64,000 nt of DNA from Drosophila persimilis. Lineage: Eukaryota; Arthropoda; Insecta; Diptera; Drosophilidae. Numbering within the stretch: the first letter of the stretch is position 1; each line of letters begins with the position of its first letter. Shown here one piece after another: positions 61,001 to 64,000 of the stretch. The DNA lies in contig NW_020825289.1 in NCBI RefSeq assembly GCF_003286085.1, positions 9,920,001 through 9,984,000 of the forward strand, in the 5' to 3' direction. The translations under genes and the position numbers were made by a program. Under the pieces are notes generated by a model that did not search any database, was not told where the DNA came from, and saw only the letters and a list, made by a program, of their open reading frames with translations.

Positions 61001-61446
61001 TCGAACCGAACCGAACCGAACCACACCTTATCAGCCTTATCGGAGGGGCTAACACAATGCACCTATGTGTTCGCTGTCCGAACGCAATTAGGGATTGGCT
61101 AAATGAGTACTACTCAAATTTGTTATTATCTAGGGATCCACATATGGAACGGACTCCAGAGCTCCGTCAAATGCCTCGAGTCCAACAGGAATAATTATGA
61201 TGTCGGAGGGTCGGTGGGCGGGCGTCACGCCACGCCCCACACTTGGGGGGAGGGGGTGGTGGTGGCTATCTAAACAGTTTTATCAGCAACTTTTACTGGG
61301 GCATAGAGCGGCGAGAATGGTTTCTCAGTCTCTGCGTGGCACTCTACCGCGCTGGAAGTGTAAGCACATAGCTGTCGGTGGAGATTATACAAATACTATA
61401 CATAGTATAGTGTAGGGTATAGAGTACATAGGGTACATAGAGCGAA
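55426..61446. other. Region between the GSE1-like gene and the esterase
   Basis: No coding gene is supported. It probably contains the 5' UTR and promoter of the GSE1-like gene and regulatory sequence for both divergent genes. A GC-richer, non-repetitive block at about 58150-58690 is open in several frames on both strands and looks more like transcribed UTR or promoter than protein. Microsatellites include CA at 57109-57132, CA then GA at about 58023-58060, and CA at about 59629-59655. Confidence 0.4.
61027..61285. promoter_or_regulatory. GATA-type sites upstream of the esterase
   Basis: CTTATCA (the complement of TGATAAG) at 61027-61033, TTATCT at 61126-61131 and TTATCA at 61280-61285 lie within 420 bases upstream of the esterase start. 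TGATAAG-type sites drive midgut expression through GATAe in flies, and many alpha-esterases are gut-expressed. Function is inferred from the motifs only. Confidence 0.35.
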
Positions 61447-63229
61447 ATGGATTTACGTGTGGGATTTGGTGACAAGGTTAAGCTGGGAGCAAAGTGAGTT
61501 CAGAGTTCGGGCTGAAAAGCCAGCTTTTAATCTGGCCGCACGATGACTCATCTTTGGTTTTTCTCTGTTTTTCAGAGTCATCGGCCATAAGCTCATCCAA
61601 TACCGGCTGGGCACGAATCAGAGCACACAGCTGGAAACGAAATACGGCCTGTTGAAGGGTCTGCAGCGGAGGACCGTCTACGACGGAGAGATCTACCATG
61701 CCTTCGAGGGCATACCCTTTGCCCAGCCGCCGGTGGGCGAGCTGCGGTTCCGCGCCCCCCAGCCCGTGCAGCCCTGGCAGGGGGTGAGGGACTGCACGTA
61801 CGCGAGGGAGAAGCCCATGCAGCGCAACTCCATCACAATGTCCGCCGAGGGCTCCGAGGACTGCCTCTATCTGAATGTGTACGCCAAGAGATTGGACTCG
61901 ACGAGGCCGCTGCCCGTGATGGTCTGGATCTTTGGCGGTGGCTTTCAGATCGGTGGCGCCTCGCGGGATCTCTACGGGCCGGACTACTTCATGAAGCACG
62001 ATGTCATCCTGGTGACCTTCAACTATCGCGTTGGCGTCCTGGGCTTCCTCAGTCTCAAGGAGCGCTCTCTCAATGTCCCCGGTAACGCAGGGCTCAAGGA
62101 TCAGGTGCAGGCCCTGCGCTGGGTCAAGGAGAACATTGCCAGCTTCAATGGTGACCCCGACAATGTGACGCTGATGGGCGAGTCCGCGGGCGCCGCCTCC
62201 ACGCACATCATGATGCAGACGGACCAGACGCGTGGCCTCTTCCATCGCGCCATTGTCCAATCCGGGTCGGCGCTGTGCGCCTGGGCCACGGAGCCGGACA
62301 GACGGTGGGCCCAGCGCCTGGTCAAGAAACTGGGCTACACGGGCCAGGAGGACGACGAGCAGGAACTGCTGAAGTTCCTGCAGGAGACGCCCGGCAGCAA
62401 GCTGGCCCTTCACTGCAATGCGATAATCACGCAGGAGGAGCAGCGGGACTATGAGATCATCGCCTTCGGTCCGGTCATCGAGCCGTATGTGGGGGAGGAC
62501 TGTGTGGTGCCGCGGCCCCAGCAGGAGCAGCTGGCCAGTGCCTGGGGCAATGCGCTGCCGCTGATCATCGGCGCCAACTCCTTCGAGGGCCTCTTCTCCT
62601 ACCAGACCACTCTGCAGGATGCCCTTCACATGCTAAGCGCCTTCGAGGCGCTCATTCCCCGCCAGGTGCGCGATGTCATCGACCAGGACGAGCTGAACGA
62701 AATGGTCAGCCGGCTGAAGGTCGCCTACTTTGGTGACCCCGACCGCGGCAGCATGGAGCTGTTCGAGTGCCTGCACATCCTGAGCACCAAGAACTTTTGG
62801 CACGACATCCACCGCACGCTGCTCGCCCGATCGGTCTATGCCCCGGCCACGGCCACCTATCTGTACCGCTTCGACATGGACTCGCCGCACTTCAACCACT
62901 ATCGGAACCTCAAGTGCGGCCGGAAGGTGCGCGGCGTCTGCCACGCCGATGACATCTCCTATATGTTCTACGGCATACTCTCCAGCAAGCTGGACAAGGC
63001 CACGCCCGAGTACCAGACCATTGAACGCTTGATTGCCATGTGGACATCGTTTGCCATCACCGGGGATCCCAACTGCGAGACCATTGCGCCGGTCAAATGG
63101 GATCCCCTGCGTCCCGGCGGTCCCGAGCTGTGCCTCAACATTGCCGATGGCCTGGAGTTTATTCCGCTGCCCGAGAGCAAACAGTTTGTCGTGTGGGACA
63201 GCTTCTATACCAGGGAGAGCCTATACTGA
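61447..63229 (+). CDS. Alpha-esterase-type carboxylesterase (2 exons, 566 aa)
   Basis: Exons are 61447-61493 and 61576-63229, separated by an 82-base intron (AAA|GTGAGT ... TTTTCAG|AG). The protein begins MDLRVGFGDKVKLGAK, with no signal peptide, so it is likely cytoplasmic like the alpha-esterase cluster enzymes of flies. It is a full-length alpha/beta hydrolase. The nucleophile is Ser209 in GESAGAAS, the acid is Glu343 in IGANSFEG, and the base is His462 in GVCHADDISYMF. The SEDCLYLNVY motif is present. The oxyanion-hole motif reads FGGGF where family members commonly have HGGGF. The expected activity is hydrolysis of carboxylic esters such as dietary esters, lipids or xenobiotics. As the only esterase here, at the window edge beside an unrelated gene, it could be the end member of the cluster, but I cannot say which. 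Confidence 0.93.
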
Positions 63230-63303
63230 ACGAATGGACCAGCCAGGGAAAACGGAACGAAGAAAAACTGCCTATAATGCCTTAAAACAGAAGTTAAACT
63301 GGG

Positions 63304-63309
63304 AATAAA
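63304..63309 (+). terminator. Poly(A) signal of the esterase gene
   Basis: AATAAA lies 75 bases after the TGA at 63227-63229, giving a short 3' UTR as is usual for fly alpha-esterases. Confidence 0.75.
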
Positions 63310-64000
63310 ATAAGGAAAACAACCCAAAAGCCACAGTCATGATTTATTGTTTTATATTTTATGAAGAAACTGGTTGCAATTGCTTTTGCCAAACCAAACC
63401 CACAAACTGCTTTTACTCGCAGACGTAGTCCCTCTGTCTCTGGGTCGTGTTGGCGTTGCTTTTTGTTGGCAATTTGCCCGGAGATTCCTTGCGAGCCAAG
63501 GGAACACCGCAGCAGGTCATTGTTGTCAATCTACTTATTCCGTTCTATTTTCTTGTTTTTTGTTTCTTTGTTCTAGTTTTCCTGCCATCATCCACACATT
63601 TCTTAAATGCTTCGAACATAATTAATCAGGTTTTTGGGGAATTCAAGCACACATTTTTGCAATATTTCATTTGGTATTCAGGAAATTGTCTATTATGAAA
63701 TATTATAATGATATTCTAAACAGAAAACTGAGGTATTTGGGATTTTTATAGCTAGAACCACAAAAAAGAGGAAGAAACATTTATGTGCAATAACGACGCA
63801 AGAAATACCCTATAAGCACCTCTTGGAGAGCTACCAATTCAATCGCATCTGGCTTAAGGGATGTCTGTCTAAATATTTAGGTCCGTAATGAAATCCCCAC
63901 TATTTCTTGTGGATAAATTCGTATATTTATGTACCCATTTGTCAGGATGCAGGGTATCCATCAGCCGTTTCGTTCACCCCCGATTTGTTTATAACATTTC
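63310..64000. other. Downstream flank of the esterase, nothing recognised
   Basis: No gene start is visible before the window ends. Overlapping short open frames on the plus strand at 63.36-63.7 kb show no domain or coding bias. Another cluster esterase might lie beyond the window. Confidence 0.5.

Overview
The window is fly DNA, almost certainly from a Drosophila species. Introns of 60-90 bases with GT...AG ends, CTAAT-type branch points, CAG/CAA polyglutamine tracts, dense CA/GA microsatellites, DRE (TATCGATA) motifs and an alpha-esterase all fit. The large number of simple repeats and C-rich runs would suit the obscura group, but that is only an impression. I saw no retrovirus-like or other virus-derived element, no tRNA or rRNA gene and no CRISPR array.

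Layout. (1) Bases 1-3,700 are a graveyard of decayed sequence. They include fragments of unrecognised coding frames, diverged tandem repeats, a cluster of ATCGAT (DRE-like) sites and a clear nuclear pseudogene of the mitochondrial tRNA-modifying enzyme MTO1/GidA. (2) From 55,425 down to 6,173 on the minus strand lies one large gene. I rebuilt it as 13 coding exons whose phases all agree, giving a predicted protein of 1,506 residues. The first ten exons (55.4-45.6 kb) encode an Asn/Ser-rich region with four successive paired-CxxC, zinc-binding-like modules. A 36-kb intron follows. The last three exons (9.6-6.2 kb) encode the recognisable core of a GSE1 (genetic suppressor element 1, KIAA0182) family co-repressor subunit: the [13 protein letters not shown] motif, the [10 protein letters not shown] motif and a long Arg/Glu coiled coil. 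(3) The 36-kb intron holds no other gene that I can support. It does hold a 42-base candidate recursive-splicing exon, a complete-looking 1.2-kb Transib DNA transposon with perfect 36-base terminal inverted repeats and a 5-base target duplication, a 130-base AT-rich tandem repeat, a nested hairpin and many microsatellites. (4) At 61,447-63,229 on the plus strand is a two-exon alpha-esterase-type carboxylesterase of 566 residues with its own poly(A) signal.

The two intact genes are separate in function: a nuclear chromatin co-repressor candidate and a cytoplasmic esterase probably belonging to the edge of the alpha-esterase cluster. The most interesting signals are the recursive-splice exon in the giant intron, the fourfold CxxC module fused to a GSE1 core, and a coding-looking tail in the same frame beyond the GSE1 stop codon, which suggests stop-codon readthrough or an alternative 3' exon.
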